Shown one piece after another: positions 25,776 to 34,204 of a stretch of 64,000 nucleotides of DNA. Origin of the DNA: Thiotrichales bacterium 19S9-11 (GTDB lineage: Bacteria > Pseudomonadota > Gammaproteobacteria > Francisellales > Francisellaceae); NCBI GenBank assembly GCA_021713395.1, contig JAKJJT010000005.1, positions 62,001-126,000 of the forward strand. Direction: 5' to 3'. A program made the translations under genes and the position numbers. A model generated the notes under the pieces. The model had not been told where the DNA came from and ran no database searches. It saw only the letters and a program-made list of their open reading frames with translations. Position 1 is the first letter of the stretch; the number at the start of each line of letters is the position of its first letter.

Positions 25776-26573
25776 TTAATTTTTATACAGAAAAGATTTT
25801 ATAAGGCCAATAAGATAAACAGCTGTAACGAGCAAGGTAACGCAGAAGCTAATTGGCCAGTTAAGATAAAACGCGAAAATAAGCGCTACCCACGTAATTA
25901 ATATTGCTGTAATTAAGCTAATTAGTAAATGGCCTGATACGCTACTAGCCCACTGTGCTGCAATCATGCCAGGACCGATTAAAAGCGCAAAAACTAATAA
26001 AGCCCCCACTACCTGGCAAGCCATAGTCACGGTAATTGCTACTAAAGAAAAGAAAATAATTGTTAAGCTACGGTTAGGTAGCTTCATTGTTTTAGCTAAA
26101 TCAGGCTCTAATGTCATAAACCATAAAGGCCTAAAGACAATTGCTAAAGTAAAAAGTACGAGTGTACTTAAAATAATTAATAGATAAATTTGATTAAGTG
26201 AAACGGCTAATAAGTTACCAAACATAATTCCCATAACTGATCCAGCATAGCCTGATTGATATAAAAACAGACTCAAGGCACCGATACCTAAGAAAAAAGT
26301 TAGTACCATGCCAATACTTTGATCATTTTTAACGGTTTTTTCACCAACTAAACCCATTAATATTGCGGCAAATAGATTAATGATTAATTGTCCTGTGAGA
26401 GCTGAGAATCCTGTAAGTAGTGCTAAAGCAGCACCTGTAATACTAATATGGCTTAATGCATGAGCAGCAAATGCAGCTTTTCTAGTTACAACAAAAACAC
26501 TAATAATGCCGCAAGTTAGTGCTGTTAGAGTGCCAGCAATAAGCGCATACTGCATGAATGTATAACTAAACAT
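25776..26573 (-). CDS. znuB: Metal ABC transporter permease, ZnuB-like
   Basis: Integral membrane subunit of the ABC-3 family with about eight helices and the conserved AFAAHALSHISITGAALALL and LLVFALLIGPGMIAAQ segments. The start is placed at ATG 26573, which overlaps the end of znuC by 8 nt and follows GAGGA on the same strand; a TTG six codons upstream is less likely. The gene order A-C-B on the minus strand makes an operon with translational coupling. Zn2+ versus Mn2+ specificity cannot be decided from the permease alone. Confidence 0.88.
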   Translation of the reverse strand: MFSYTFMQYALIAGTLTALTCGIISVFVVTRKAAFAAHALSHISITGAALALLTGFSALTGQLIINLFAAILMGLVGEKTVKNDQSIGMVLTFFLGIGALSLFLYQSGYAGSVMGIMFGNLLAVSLNQIYLLIILSTLVLFTLAIVFRPLWFMTLEPDLAKTMKLPNRSLTIIFFSLVAITVTMACQVVGALLVFALLIGPGMIAAQWASSVSGHLLISLITAILITWVALIFAFYLNWPISFCVTLLVTAVYLIGLIKSFLYKN

Positions 26574-27285
26574 GATGGCAGTGATCCTCAAATGCTTTCG
26601 TAAATGGGTAATTAGGCGTTAGAATAACATCTTGGTTATGAAAGTGTATGAAGTTAGATAAGTACTGATGCATTTCATTCATCTCATGTGAAATCATTAA
26701 AACAGTGATAGGGATTTGTTGGTGTACTTTTTCTAAACAGCGAATGAAGTGATGTTTTGCTTGTAAGTCAAGGTCAGCTAATGGTTCATCTAACAATAGT
26801 AGCTTAGGATGATTAATAAGCGCTTGAGCTAAGAATATCCGTTTTTTTTGGCCACCTGATAACTGTTGAAATGCACAGTTAGCATAACGAGTAGCACCAA
26901 CAAGCTCTAAAAAGTAATCAATTTTTTCTTTGGTGTTTTTATTCTTTCGAATAATGCCAAACTGATAGGCATGAACAGTTGCTTTTAATAACTCACAAGC
27001 ACTGAGTTTTTCTGGTGCATCAATATACCTTGATTGTGGAATATAGCCGATTTGGCGATTAATTTTTTTATCACCAGCTAAATGCTCAAAGACATTAACC
27101 GTTCCTTCAATAGGCGGTGTTCTGCCTAAAATTGTTTTAAGTAGAGTTGATTTCCCACTGCCATTTTCACCGACAATGCCTACCCAGCTTTCCGCATTAA
27201 TAGATAATGAAAACTTTTTTGTTAACGGGTAGGCTTGAGGGTAGCCAAGGATAACATTTTGACAGTTAATGATTGGTTTATTCAT
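26566..27285 (-). CDS. znuC: Metal ABC transporter ATP-binding protein, ZnuC-like
   Basis: ATPase energising the importer. Walker A is GENGSGKS, the Q-loop is IGYIPQSRYID, the signature is LSGGQKKR, Walker B is LLLLDEPLADLD, and the switch His is in VLMISHEMNEM. Length 239 aa. The start overlaps the stop of znuA by 8 nt and its own stop overlaps znuB by 8 nt, so the three are translated as one operon. Confidence 0.9.
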   Translation of the reverse strand: MNKPIINCQNVILGYPQAYPLTKKFSLSINAESWVGIVGENGSGKSTLLKTILGRTPPIEGTVNVFEHLAGDKKINRQIGYIPQSRYIDAPEKLSACELLKATVHAYQFGIIRKNKNTKEKIDYFLELVGATRYANCAFQQLSGGQKKRIFLAQALINHPKLLLLDEPLADLDLQAKHHFIRCLEKVHQQIPITVLMISHEMNEMHQYLSNFIHFHNQDVILTPNYPFTKAFEDHCHHV

Positions 27286-28138
27286 AAGTTACAGCGTGAT
27301 CTATGTCAGTTAAGATGTTTAGTATCCAGTTGGTAACATCCATATTTTTAGGTAATGTCTCACTGACTCCAATAATAGCAATATCATTTTTTTCTGCCAG
27401 CTTTTTAACTGTTTGTATCGCAGGTTCTTCAACTTGTTCATTATAAAAGAGAATTTTAACTTGTTTTTTAATGAATAAATTATGATAGTTTGCCATCATT
27501 TTAGGTGATGGCTCACTGTCATTCATAATGCGCCACTGAACATCTATACCTTTCATGTTCATATCAAGAGCAGCTGCTAGATATCCGATGACTGGCTCTG
27601 TTGCAGTCACAGGTAAGTTAGTTGTTTTTGGTTTTAGTTTTTTAATCATTATAAATACTTGCTGATAATCTTTTAAAAATGCATTTAGGTTTTGTTCAAA
27701 TGCTTTTTTATTGTTAGGTGTTAGTCTACTAAATGATTGGTTAAGCTTACGTGCAAGTGTTGGAAAAGTCTCAGGTATATACCAAATATGTGGGTTTGCA
27801 TTAGGCTTGATTGACATTAATTTTGCTACGTCAATAACAACTAAGTCCTTATTATTGATTGACTGAATAATTTGCTTCATCCAAGGATCATAATCAGCTC
27901 CATTGTAGATAATAACATCTGCTTTAGAGATCTGAACCATAATTTTAGGTGAAGTTGAGAATAAATGAGGGTCACTTTCGGGATTAGATAAAATATCAGA
28001 TACTGTTATATTATCACTACCAATAGATTTCGCTACTTGACCATAAAAATTTTCAGCAGCAACAACATTAATGTTGGCATAAAGACTACTTAAGCTGCCT
28101 ATAAAGGCAAATAATATATAGGCTAACTTTTTCATCAT
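27278..28138 (-). CDS. znuA: Metal ABC transporter substrate-binding protein, ZnuA-like
   Basis: Periplasmic cluster A-I metal-binding protein. Signal peptide at residues 1-21 (ends LYA). Likely ligands are the His in ESDPHLFSTSP, the His in NPHIWYIPETFP and acidic/His positions in the C-lobe. The His/Asp-rich loop that marks many ZnuA proteins is absent between the first two ligand motifs, so Zn is favoured mainly by overall similarity and Mn or Fe is possible. ATG codons at 28138 and 28135 compete. No clear Zur box was found upstream. Confidence 0.85.
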   Translation of the reverse strand: MMKKLAYILFAFIGSLSSLYANINVVAAENFYGQVAKSIGSDNITVSDILSNPESDPHLFSTSPKIMVQISKADVIIYNGADYDPWMKQIIQSINNKDLVVIDVAKLMSIKPNANPHIWYIPETFPTLARKLNQSFSRLTPNNKKAFEQNLNAFLKDYQQVFIMIKKLKPKTTNLPVTATEPVIGYLAAALDMNMKGIDVQWRIMNDSEPSPKMMANYHNLFIKKQVKILFYNEQVEEPAIQTVKKLAEKNDIAIIGVSETLPKNMDVTNWILNILTDIDHAVTYE

Positions 28139-28217
28139 ATTCTCATATATTTTTAATGTAAAAACTATACTCTAAATTGCTTATGAAAAAGAAGCAAGTA
28201 TTAATCAGATATAGTCA

Positions 28218-28263
28218 TTGATTTTATATATCATTTTAAAAATTAATAAAATTATGATATAAT
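28218..28263 (+). promoter_or_regulatory. Promoter of the candidate small RNA
   Basis: The -10 TATAAT is at 28258-28263, with a weak -35 TTTAAA at 28235-28240 (17-nt spacing); a further TTGATT lies at 28218-28223. Predicted start at about 28270-28272, exactly where the closing stem of the RNA begins. Confidence 0.5.
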
Positions 28264-28270
28264 AATATTT

Positions 28271-28420
28271 AAGCAGCTGATGTGATTAGGGAACATCATT
28301 AATAAAAGGGGATCTATATTATTACACCGGAGTGTAAGCTCACATTATAGTGAGAAACCCAATGTGTTATTGCGATCTGCCGTCTTATTCAATTTCTACC
28401 TTTTCAATCAGCTGTTTTTT
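28271..28420 (+). ncRNA. Candidate structured small RNA (about 145-150 nt), family unassigned
   Basis: In the 338-nt spacer between znuA and tRNA-Arg, which has no supportable ORF. A long-range closing stem pairs aagcagct (28271-28278) with agctgtt (28410-28417), followed by a run of seven T. Inside are hairpins TTACAC-CGGA-GTGTAA (28322-28337), CTCAC-ATTATA-GTGAG (28339-28354) and GATGT/ACATC (28279-28297), plus AAAAGG/CCTTTT (28304-28309 with 28399-28404). The two loops at 28284-28292 and 28328-28331 expose GGA (AGGGA, CGGA), the pattern of CsrA-binding RNAs; the closing-stem layout also recalls 6S RNA. Neither family can be confirmed by eye. Confidence 0.45.
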
Positions 28421-28476
28421 TATTCAAAATTTCTTTAAATATATAGCTTAAATAAGAAAAAATAATACGAGAATTT

Positions 28477-28553
28477 TGGCGCGCCCGGAAGGATTCGAAC
28501 CTCCGACCGCCTGGTTCGTAGCCAGGTACTCTATCCAGCTGAGCTACGGGCGC
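28477..28553 (-). tRNA. tRNA-Arg (anticodon ACG)
   Basis: 77 nt with encoded CCA. Acceptor GCGCCCG/CGGGCGC; anticodon stem CCTGG/CCAGG with loop CTACGAA (ACG, read as ICG); T arm GGTTCGAATCC. Confidence 0.97.
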
Positions 28554-28571
28554 GTCGTGAAAACGTGGTCA

Positions 28572-28600
28572 ATTCTATTGGTCTTTATTATTGCTGTCAA
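28572..28600 (-). promoter_or_regulatory. Sigma-70 promoter of tRNA-Arg
   Basis: Minus strand: -35 TTGACA (28595-28600), 17-nt spacer, -10 TAGAAT (28572-28577). The -35 box overlaps the stop codon of coaE. Confidence 0.8.
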
Positions 28601-29223
28601 CGCTTTTTTGATTCTTTTTCAAAGAATGATGTTAATAGATATTTGTGTAAGATGCTAACTTGAGTTTCTAATGTGTCGATACCTTGAGTATTTTGTAGTA
28701 TATAGTCAGAGACTAAATAGCGTTCTGCTCGCTGTCGTTGGTTATTGATTATCTGCAATGCTTGTTCTTCTGAGGTTTGGTCGCGACTTATTAAACGGTT
28801 GATCTGAAGTTTAACGGGAGAGTCAACGGTTACAACAAAATCAAGATAATCATAAACATGATTTTCAGTTAAAAGTGGTATATCAATAACGCAGTAATTA
28901 GATGTGGTTTGTTTTATTTGTTGTTTAATTTCATTTCGAATAATAGGGTGAAGTAAGTTCTCAAGCCATTTTTTTTCATGTGGCTTAGAAAAAATAACGT
29001 CACGTAGCACTTTACGGTTAAGCTTGCCTTGATCATTAATAACTTGGCTACCAAAGTGAGATTGAATTTTATTTAAGATAGCCGTATCTGTATTGACAAT
29101 AGCTTTTGCAATTTTATCTGCACAAACGGTATGAATATTAAGTGACTGAAAATATTGAATAACGGTTGACTTGCCACTTGCAATGCCGCCAGTTAGACCA
29201 ACACATAAGATATCATTAAGCAT
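28597..29223 (-). CDS. coaE: Dephospho-CoA kinase
   Basis: Final step of coenzyme A synthesis: phosphorylates the 3'-OH of dephospho-CoA with ATP. The P-loop GLTGGIASGKST lies near residues 8-19. The CoA-domain contains IHTVCADKIAK and the lid HPIIRNEIKQQ; VIDIPLLTEN and RLISRDQTSEEQA (the base-binding R-x-x-x-R-x2-Q region) follow. Length 208 aa is typical. Upstream promoter not distinct. The stop lies within the tRNA-Arg promoter, implying the tRNA can be transcribed both independently and by read-through. Confidence 0.95.
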   Translation of the reverse strand: MLNDILCVGLTGGIASGKSTVIQYFQSLNIHTVCADKIAKAIVNTDTAILNKIQSHFGSQVINDQGKLNRKVLRDVIFSKPHEKKWLENLLHPIIRNEIKQQIKQTTSNYCVIDIPLLTENHVYDYLDFVVTVDSPVKLQINRLISRDQTSEEQALQIINNQRQRAERYLVSDYILQNTQGIDTLETQVSILHKYLLTSFFEKESKKR

Positions 29224-29360
29224 AACTTACTAGGTTCTTAGTATGATAAACAATTTAGACAAACTAATCGATTTAGATTCAAGGCGCAAGTTAGCGCTTT
29301 ATTTTTTTCTGTAATTGGTTATGATAAATGGCGATTTGAGAGAACTTCAAGGAAACTTAA

Positions 29361-30275
29361 ATGTCTGTTATGCCAAACTTAATTTCTATATCTGATTTAA
29401 ATCGCAAACAAATAGAACAAATTATTGATTTGGCGGAGGAGTTAAAACGTTTTCCAGATCCTAATTATTTATCAGGCAAAATTATTGCAAGCTTATTTTT
29501 TGAAGCATCAACTAGAACAAGATTATCTTTTGAGAGTGCAATTTATCGCTTAGGTGGAAAAATTATAGGCTTTGCTGATAGTAAAAATACGTCACTAGAT
29601 AAAAAAGGTGAGTCATTAGAGGACACCATCCTTATGATAAATGGTTATGCCGATTTAATTGTTATGCGCCATCCTGTTGTAGGCTCAGCAAAGCTTGCCT
29701 CAGAATTTGCAAGCATTCCAGTGATTAATGCAGGAGATGGGTCAAATGAACACCCAACACAGACGCTATTAGATTTATATACAATAAAAGAACATCATGG
29801 ACAAATAGATCACTTGCATATTGGTTTGGTTGGTGATTTAAAATATGGCAGAACGATCCATTCTTTGATTAAAGCTTTGTCATTATTTGAAAGTGTTACT
29901 TTATATTTAGTTGCAGAAGATAGTTTTGATTTACCAGAAGAGTTACACCAAGAGGCAACTAAACATGGGGTAAATCTTATTCCTTGTAATAGCTTAAAAG
30001 AAATGCTTCCAAAAGTTGACGTTCTTTATATGACACGTATTCAGAAAGAGCGCTTAGCAGATAAGGTAGACTCAGAACTTCAGCATGTATTGACTAAAGC
30101 TTTAGTTGAAGAATATGCAAAAGATACGCTTATAGTTCTTCATCCATTACCAAGGCAAGAGGAATTATGTGCATCAGTTGATCAACTTAAACAAGCAAAA
30201 TATATACATCAAGCTCATAATGGTTTGTATGTTAGGCAAGCAATATTAAAGTTATTGCTTAGAGATATTGTTTAG
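29361..30275 (+). CDS. pyrB: Aspartate carbamoyltransferase, catalytic chain
   Basis: Condenses carbamoyl phosphate with aspartate in pyrimidine synthesis. Carbamoyl-phosphate site FFEASTRTRLSFE; the 80s-type loop with Lys (KGESLEDT); NEHPTQTLLDLYTI; the Arg in YMTRIQKER; and VLHPLPR at the C-terminus. Length 304 aa. No pyrI regulatory chain is adjacent, so the enzyme may be an unregulated trimer or work with a distant partner. Confidence 0.95.
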   Translation: MSVMPNLISISDLNRKQIEQIIDLAEELKRFPDPNYLSGKIIASLFFEASTRTRLSFESAIYRLGGKIIGFADSKNTSLDKKGESLEDTILMINGYADLIVMRHPVVGSAKLASEFASIPVINAGDGSNEHPTQTLLDLYTIKEHHGQIDHLHIGLVGDLKYGRTIHSLIKALSLFESVTLYLVAEDSFDLPEELHQEATKHGVNLIPCNSLKEMLPKVDVLYMTRIQKERLADKVDSELQHVLTKALVEEYAKDTLIVLHPLPRQEELCASVDQLKQAKYIHQAHNGLYVRQAILKLLLRDIV

Positions 30276-30299
30276 AATATTAAGATCATAATAATAACA

Positions 30300-30590
30300 T
30301 TAGTGAATAACTTCTTCATTTTTTGTAAGCCAGCTACGGGATAGGAAATTATCTACATTCATTTTGCTTGCTAAAAAACTTTTATTCTCTGAAAACATTT
30401 TCACTTGAGCTGGTTGAAAGAACGTAAACTGGTGTTTTCGAGCAATTCGACGTAGATTGCTAACACTACAGTTAATCATATTAGCAATATCTGCTGTATC
30501 CATGCCATTGTCAATGCATTGCTTGAAAAATTCAACAATTGAACAGCCATATTCACGTTCAATGCGGCTTTCAACAGTAATTGAATTCAT
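30300..30590 (-). CDS. Small helix-turn-helix protein
   Basis: A 96-aa protein. The start is placed at ATG 30590 because AGGAG precedes it by 9 nt; a longer frame begins at 30635 without such a signal. The segment GMDTADIANMINCSVSNLRRIARKH (about residues 28-52, IANMxNCSVSNLRRI core) has the spacing of a helix-turn-helix, with the rest polar. No family assigned. It ends 24 nt from the convergent pyrB stop. A likely transcriptional regulator, possibly of itself and the divergent MidA gene. Confidence 0.55.
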   Translation of the reverse strand: MNSITVESRIEREYGCSIVEFFKQCIDNGMDTADIANMINCSVSNLRRIARKHQFTFFQPAQVKMFSENKSFLASKMNVDNFLSRSWLTKNEEVIH

Positions 30591-30628
30591 AATTGATAAC
30601 TCCTGTTTTTTTGAAATCCATTCACATA

Positions 30629-30647
30629 CCATCAAATCCGTTGATGG
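30629..30647. promoter_or_regulatory. Inverted repeat upstream of the HTH gene
   Basis: CCATCAA (30629-30635), ATCCG, TTGATGG (30641-30647): a 7-bp perfect inverted repeat 39 nt before the chosen start codon. Candidate operator or 5'-UTR hairpin. Confidence 0.4.
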
Positions 30648-30697
30648 CTATATTCAAATTACAATAAAAGATAATAAAAATCTAGTGTTTAAATTTT

Positions 30698-30751
30698 ATA
30701 CCTGAAAATACGAATCTCCTTTTATAATCCTTAACTTAAATACCTGAAAAT
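30698..30751. promoter_or_regulatory. Two direct repeats ATACCTGAAAAT, 42 bp apart
   Basis: Perfect 12-bp copies at 30698-30709 and 30740-30751. The centre-to-centre distance of 42 bp equals four helical turns, so both face the same side of the DNA. They lie in the divergent region between the HTH gene and midA, just upstream of TATAAT at 30781-30786. The remaining spacer holds nothing else. Confidence 0.45.
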
Positions 30752-30830
30752 TAGCTATTTCTGGGCCTTTTAAATTTTGATATAATTTAAAGCTATTTCT
30801 TTTAGTTTATATAATAGTTGAGATTTTCTA

Positions 30831-32009
30831 GTGGTATTGTCTAAAAATGAAGTTTTTGAAGATTTTTTAATATTGCAAAGCAAAAAAATGGTTGAGAAAA
30901 TCAAGGAAGAGATTAAAAAAAGCCAACGTTTATTTTTTAATGAGTATATGCAGATGGTACTGTACACACCTAACTTTGGATATTATGCATCTGCAACAAA
31001 CCTAATTGGACATTTAGGTGACTTTATGACAGCACCAGAGCTTACACCTATTTTTGCTCAATGCTTTGCCAATGGTTTTATTGAAATTTTTGATGAAGTG
31101 CCAGAGTCATCTATTTTAGAATTTGGAGCTGGGAATGGTTCATTTGCAAGTCAACTACTACTCATGCTGGAAGAAAAAAAGAAGCTACCTCAACGCTACT
31201 TTATTTTAGAAGTTAGTCCGTATTTAAAAGAAAGACAAAGAAAGACATTTAAAGAGCAGATACCACATTTACTAGATCATATTGACTGGTTAGATAGATT
31301 GCCTGAAAAAAACAGCTTTAAAGGTATTATTTTTGCAAACGAAGTGCTTGATGCAATGTCAGTTGTACGTTTTGTTAAGCGAGATAATAAGTATTATGAG
31401 TTGGCGGTTGCAATAAAAAATGATCAGTTGGAGCTAATTGAAGTTGAAGCAAGAAGTGTTGTTAAAGATGCTATTTTAAAGATAGAAGATGAAGTAGGTG
31501 ATTTATCTGATGGTTATACATCAGAGATCAACTTATGGATTAAAGACTGGATTAAGTCAGTAGCAAATACACTAAATCAAGGGGCAGTTTATATTGTAGA
31601 CTATGGTTATGATCGTAAAGAATACTACAGAGATGATCGACTTATGGGGACAATGCTGTGTTATTTTAAGCACAAGGCTCATGATAATGTACTTTGGTAT
31701 CCAGGCACTCAAGATATAACCGCTCATGTTGATTTTACTGAAGTTGCCAATGGTGCGATTGAAGCAGGGCTAACTTTTGAAGGGTATACAACGCAAAGTT
31801 CATTTCTTATAAGCTGCGGCTTGGATAAGATTTATCAGAGGCAATATGATAAATTGCCAGCTAAACTACAGTTAGAGTTAGCAACTCATACAAAAACGCT
31901 AATGATGCCTGGTCAGATGGGAGAAGTATTTAAAGTAATGGCGCTAAGCCAACAATTAAAAACATCATTGCCAGGTTTTGAGTTTAGGGATTTAAGCTTT
32001 AAGCTTTAA
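30831..32009 (+). CDS. MidA/NDUFAF7-family SAM-dependent methyltransferase
   Basis: Class I methyltransferase of the DUF185 family. Mitochondrial NDUFAF7 methylates an arginine of a complex I subunit; bacterial substrates are mostly unknown. Motifs: YMQMVLYTPNFGYYA, GHLGDFMTAPELTPIFA, the SAM-binding LEFGAGNGSFASQLL (near residues 98-112), FANEVLDAMSV and DYGYDRKEYY. The start is GTG at 30831 with weak Shine-Dalgarno; ATG 30888 is an alternative, losing 19 residues. Length 392 aa. Confidence 0.87.
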   Translation: MVLSKNEVFEDFLILQSKKMVEKIKEEIKKSQRLFFNEYMQMVLYTPNFGYYASATNLIGHLGDFMTAPELTPIFAQCFANGFIEIFDEVPESSILEFGAGNGSFASQLLLMLEEKKKLPQRYFILEVSPYLKERQRKTFKEQIPHLLDHIDWLDRLPEKNSFKGIIFANEVLDAMSVVRFVKRDNKYYELAVAIKNDQLELIEVEARSVVKDAILKIEDEVGDLSDGYTSEINLWIKDWIKSVANTLNQGAVYIVDYGYDRKEYYRDDRLMGTMLCYFKHKAHDNVLWYPGTQDITAHVDFTEVANGAIEAGLTFEGYTTQSSFLISCGLDKIYQRQYDKLPAKLQLELATHTKTLMMPGQMGEVFKVMALSQQLKTSLPGFEFRDLSFKL

Positions 32010-32029
32010 ATATAGGAAGTAGGTGTTAA

Positions 32030-34204
32030 TTGGAAATTATATGTCGCTTTGTGGCTGTTATTCTTTTACTTTTTCTGCCTTATGTTGGAAAAGCAGAGCT
32101 TAATAATCCATATCAACTAAGAGATGATAAAGTTTCTGTGCTATATACGACGTTTTCATCTCGACCAAAGCACTTGGATCCAGCAAGATCTTATACTGCA
32201 AATGAGTCGGTTTTTACAGCAAATATCTATGAACCACCGTTACAGTATCATTATTTAAAACGACCTTATGAGCTTGTGCCTTTAGCAGCAAGGAAAATGC
32301 CTGAAATCATTTATAGAGGGTATGATGGTCGTAAGCTTCCAGTGAATGCCAATTATGAAGATGTTGCAACAACAACCTACTTAATTACATTAAGAGATGA
32401 TGTTAGATATCAAGCGCATCCAGCATTTGCAAAAAATGAACAAGGAGAATATTTATATCACAAATTAACATCAGATGACTTAAAGCATATTTTTACATTA
32501 AATCACTTTGAAAAAAGTGACTCTCGTTTAGTTGAGGTGAGTGACTATCAATTTCAAATTATGCGCTTAGCAGACCCAATCAACCACTCCCCTATTGCTA
32601 CAATCATGTCAAAACGAATAGTTGGTTTTAAAGAACTTGAAAAAGCACTATCTATATGGAGAAAGGCGCACCCAAATAATCCTCTTATTGCTTCAGATTT
32701 TGATATAGAAGGTGTGGAAGTGATAAATAAGAATCAGTATAAAATAACAGTTTATGGGAAGGATGCTCAATTTATTTACTGGTTAGCGATGCCATTTTTT
32801 GCTTCTATGCCCCCAGAAGCAGAACTATTTTATCGACAGGAGGGCTTGAAGGATAAAAATATTACATTAGATTGGTATCCCATTGGCTCTGGGCCTTATC
32901 TTTTAGAAGAAAATAATCCTAATCGACAAATGGTACTTAGAAAAAATCCAAACTACCATACAGATTATTATCCTTCTGAAGGAGAAAAAGTAGATAAGTT
33001 TAAAGGACTACTAGATAGGCAAGGGGAGCTAATTCCACAAATAGACAAAGTAGTCTTTTCATTGGAGAAAGAATCTATTCCAATGTGGAATAAGTTTCTT
33101 CAAGGGTACTATGACAGATCAGGTATTAGTTCTGATGTTTTTGATCAAGCAGTTTATTTTGACCAGTTTGGTGAAATAAACTTAACAGAAGATATGAAAT
33201 CAAAAGAAATCAGTTTATCAACAACAGTGGACCCAAGTGTCTTTTTTTGGGGGTTTAATATGCTTGACCCTGTTGTGGGTGGATACTCTGAAAAACAAAG
33301 GCAATTACGACAAGCTATTTCTATTGCTTTTGACATTGAAGAATTTATTTCTATTTTTATGAATGGACGAGCACTTGCTGCACATGGGCCATTACCTCCA
33401 GGTATCTTTGGCTACACTAGCACTCTTAACTCTTATGTATATGACATAAGTACAAAAGAAAGAAGGTCATTAGATGAGGCAAAAAAGTTGCTAAAAAAAG
33501 CAGGTTATCCTAATGGCATAGATCCTAAAAATAATATCCCATTAACTTTAAATTTAGATGCTGTTGGTAGCGGAGCGCCTGATGAAAAGGCTAAATTTCA
33601 ATGGATGAGACAGCAGTTTGAAAAATTAGGAATTCAGCTAAATATTAGAGTAACACAATATAATCGTTTTCAGGAAAAAGTTAGAAATGGTCAGGTTCAG
33701 ATTTTTGCTTGGGGTTGGCATGCAGATTATCCAGATCCTGAAAATTTTTTAATGCTGTTATATGGCCCAAATAGTCGAGCAAAATATCAGGGTGAAAATG
33801 CTGTAAATTATCAAAATAAACAATTTGATGAGCTTTACGAGCAGATGGTGCGTTTAGAGGACGGCGTAGGCAGGGAAAAAAAAATAAGAGAAATGATTAC
33901 AATACTTCGTCAAGACTCACCTTGGATTTGGGGGCTTTATCCTAAAAGTTTTATCTTAAGTCACCAGTGGTACTATCCAATAAAACCGAATACGATGGCA
34001 AATAATTTGTTAAAATATGCAAAAATTGACCCAAAGCTAAGAAGCAATTTGCAGACAGAATGGAACAAGCCTTTATTTTGGCCAGTTATTATTATTTGCC
34101 TTGCGCTATTTTTATTTGGTATTCCAGTTGTGGTAAGCTATTGGCGAAAAGAGCATCAACCCGTTAAAAAATTAAGCTTTAAAAAGGTATTAAGCGATGA
34201 CTGA
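32030..34204 (+). CDS. Peptide-type ABC substrate-binding protein with C-terminal membrane anchor
   Basis: Family 5 (SBP_bac_5) extracellular solute-binding protein. It starts at TTG 32030 with a Sec signal at residues 1-24. LDPARSYTANESVFTANIYEPPLQYHY is the usual N-lobe start (seen as LDPARSYT ... NIYEPP), and YPIGSGPYLLEENNPNRQ with FAWGWHADYPDPENFL are family landmarks. At 724 aa it is longer than DppA/OppA/YejA. Unusually, residues about 682-704 form a membrane helix followed by a basic, cytoplasm-like tail. The stop overlaps the next gene by 8 nt. Permeases are absent here; it may pair with the orphan ATPase at 14.7 kb. Confidence 0.8.
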   Translation: MEIICRFVAVILLLFLPYVGKAELNNPYQLRDDKVSVLYTTFSSRPKHLDPARSYTANESVFTANIYEPPLQYHYLKRPYELVPLAARKMPEIIYRGYDGRKLPVNANYEDVATTTYLITLRDDVRYQAHPAFAKNEQGEYLYHKLTSDDLKHIFTLNHFEKSDSRLVEVSDYQFQIMRLADPINHSPIATIMSKRIVGFKELEKALSIWRKAHPNNPLIASDFDIEGVEVINKNQYKITVYGKDAQFIYWLAMPFFASMPPEAELFYRQEGLKDKNITLDWYPIGSGPYLLEENNPNRQMVLRKNPNYHTDYYPSEGEKVDKFKGLLDRQGELIPQIDKVVFSLEKESIPMWNKFLQGYYDRSGISSDVFDQAVYFDQFGEINLTEDMKSKEISLSTTVDPSVFFWGFNMLDPVVGGYSEKQRQLRQAISIAFDIEEFISIFMNGRALAAHGPLPPGIFGYTSTLNSYVYDISTKERRSLDEAKKLLKKAGYPNGIDPKNNIPLTLNLDAVGSGAPDEKAKFQWMRQQFEKLGIQLNIRVTQYNRFQEKVRNGQVQIFAWGWHADYPDPENFLMLLYGPNSRAKYQGENAVNYQNKQFDELYEQMVRLEDGVGREKKIREMITILRQDSPWIWGLYPKSFILSHQWYYPIKPNTMANNLLKYAKIDPKLRSNLQTEWNKPLFWPVIIICLALFLFGIPVVVSYWRKEHQPVKKLSFKKVLSDD

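Noticed and set aside
28139-28260. Zur or Fur box before znuA
   Set aside because: The region is very AT-rich and shows only loose matches; none defensible.
28476-28658. Plus-strand ORF beginning MARPEGFEPPT
   Set aside because: Antisense reading of tRNA-Arg; this string is a known artefact of tRNA genes.
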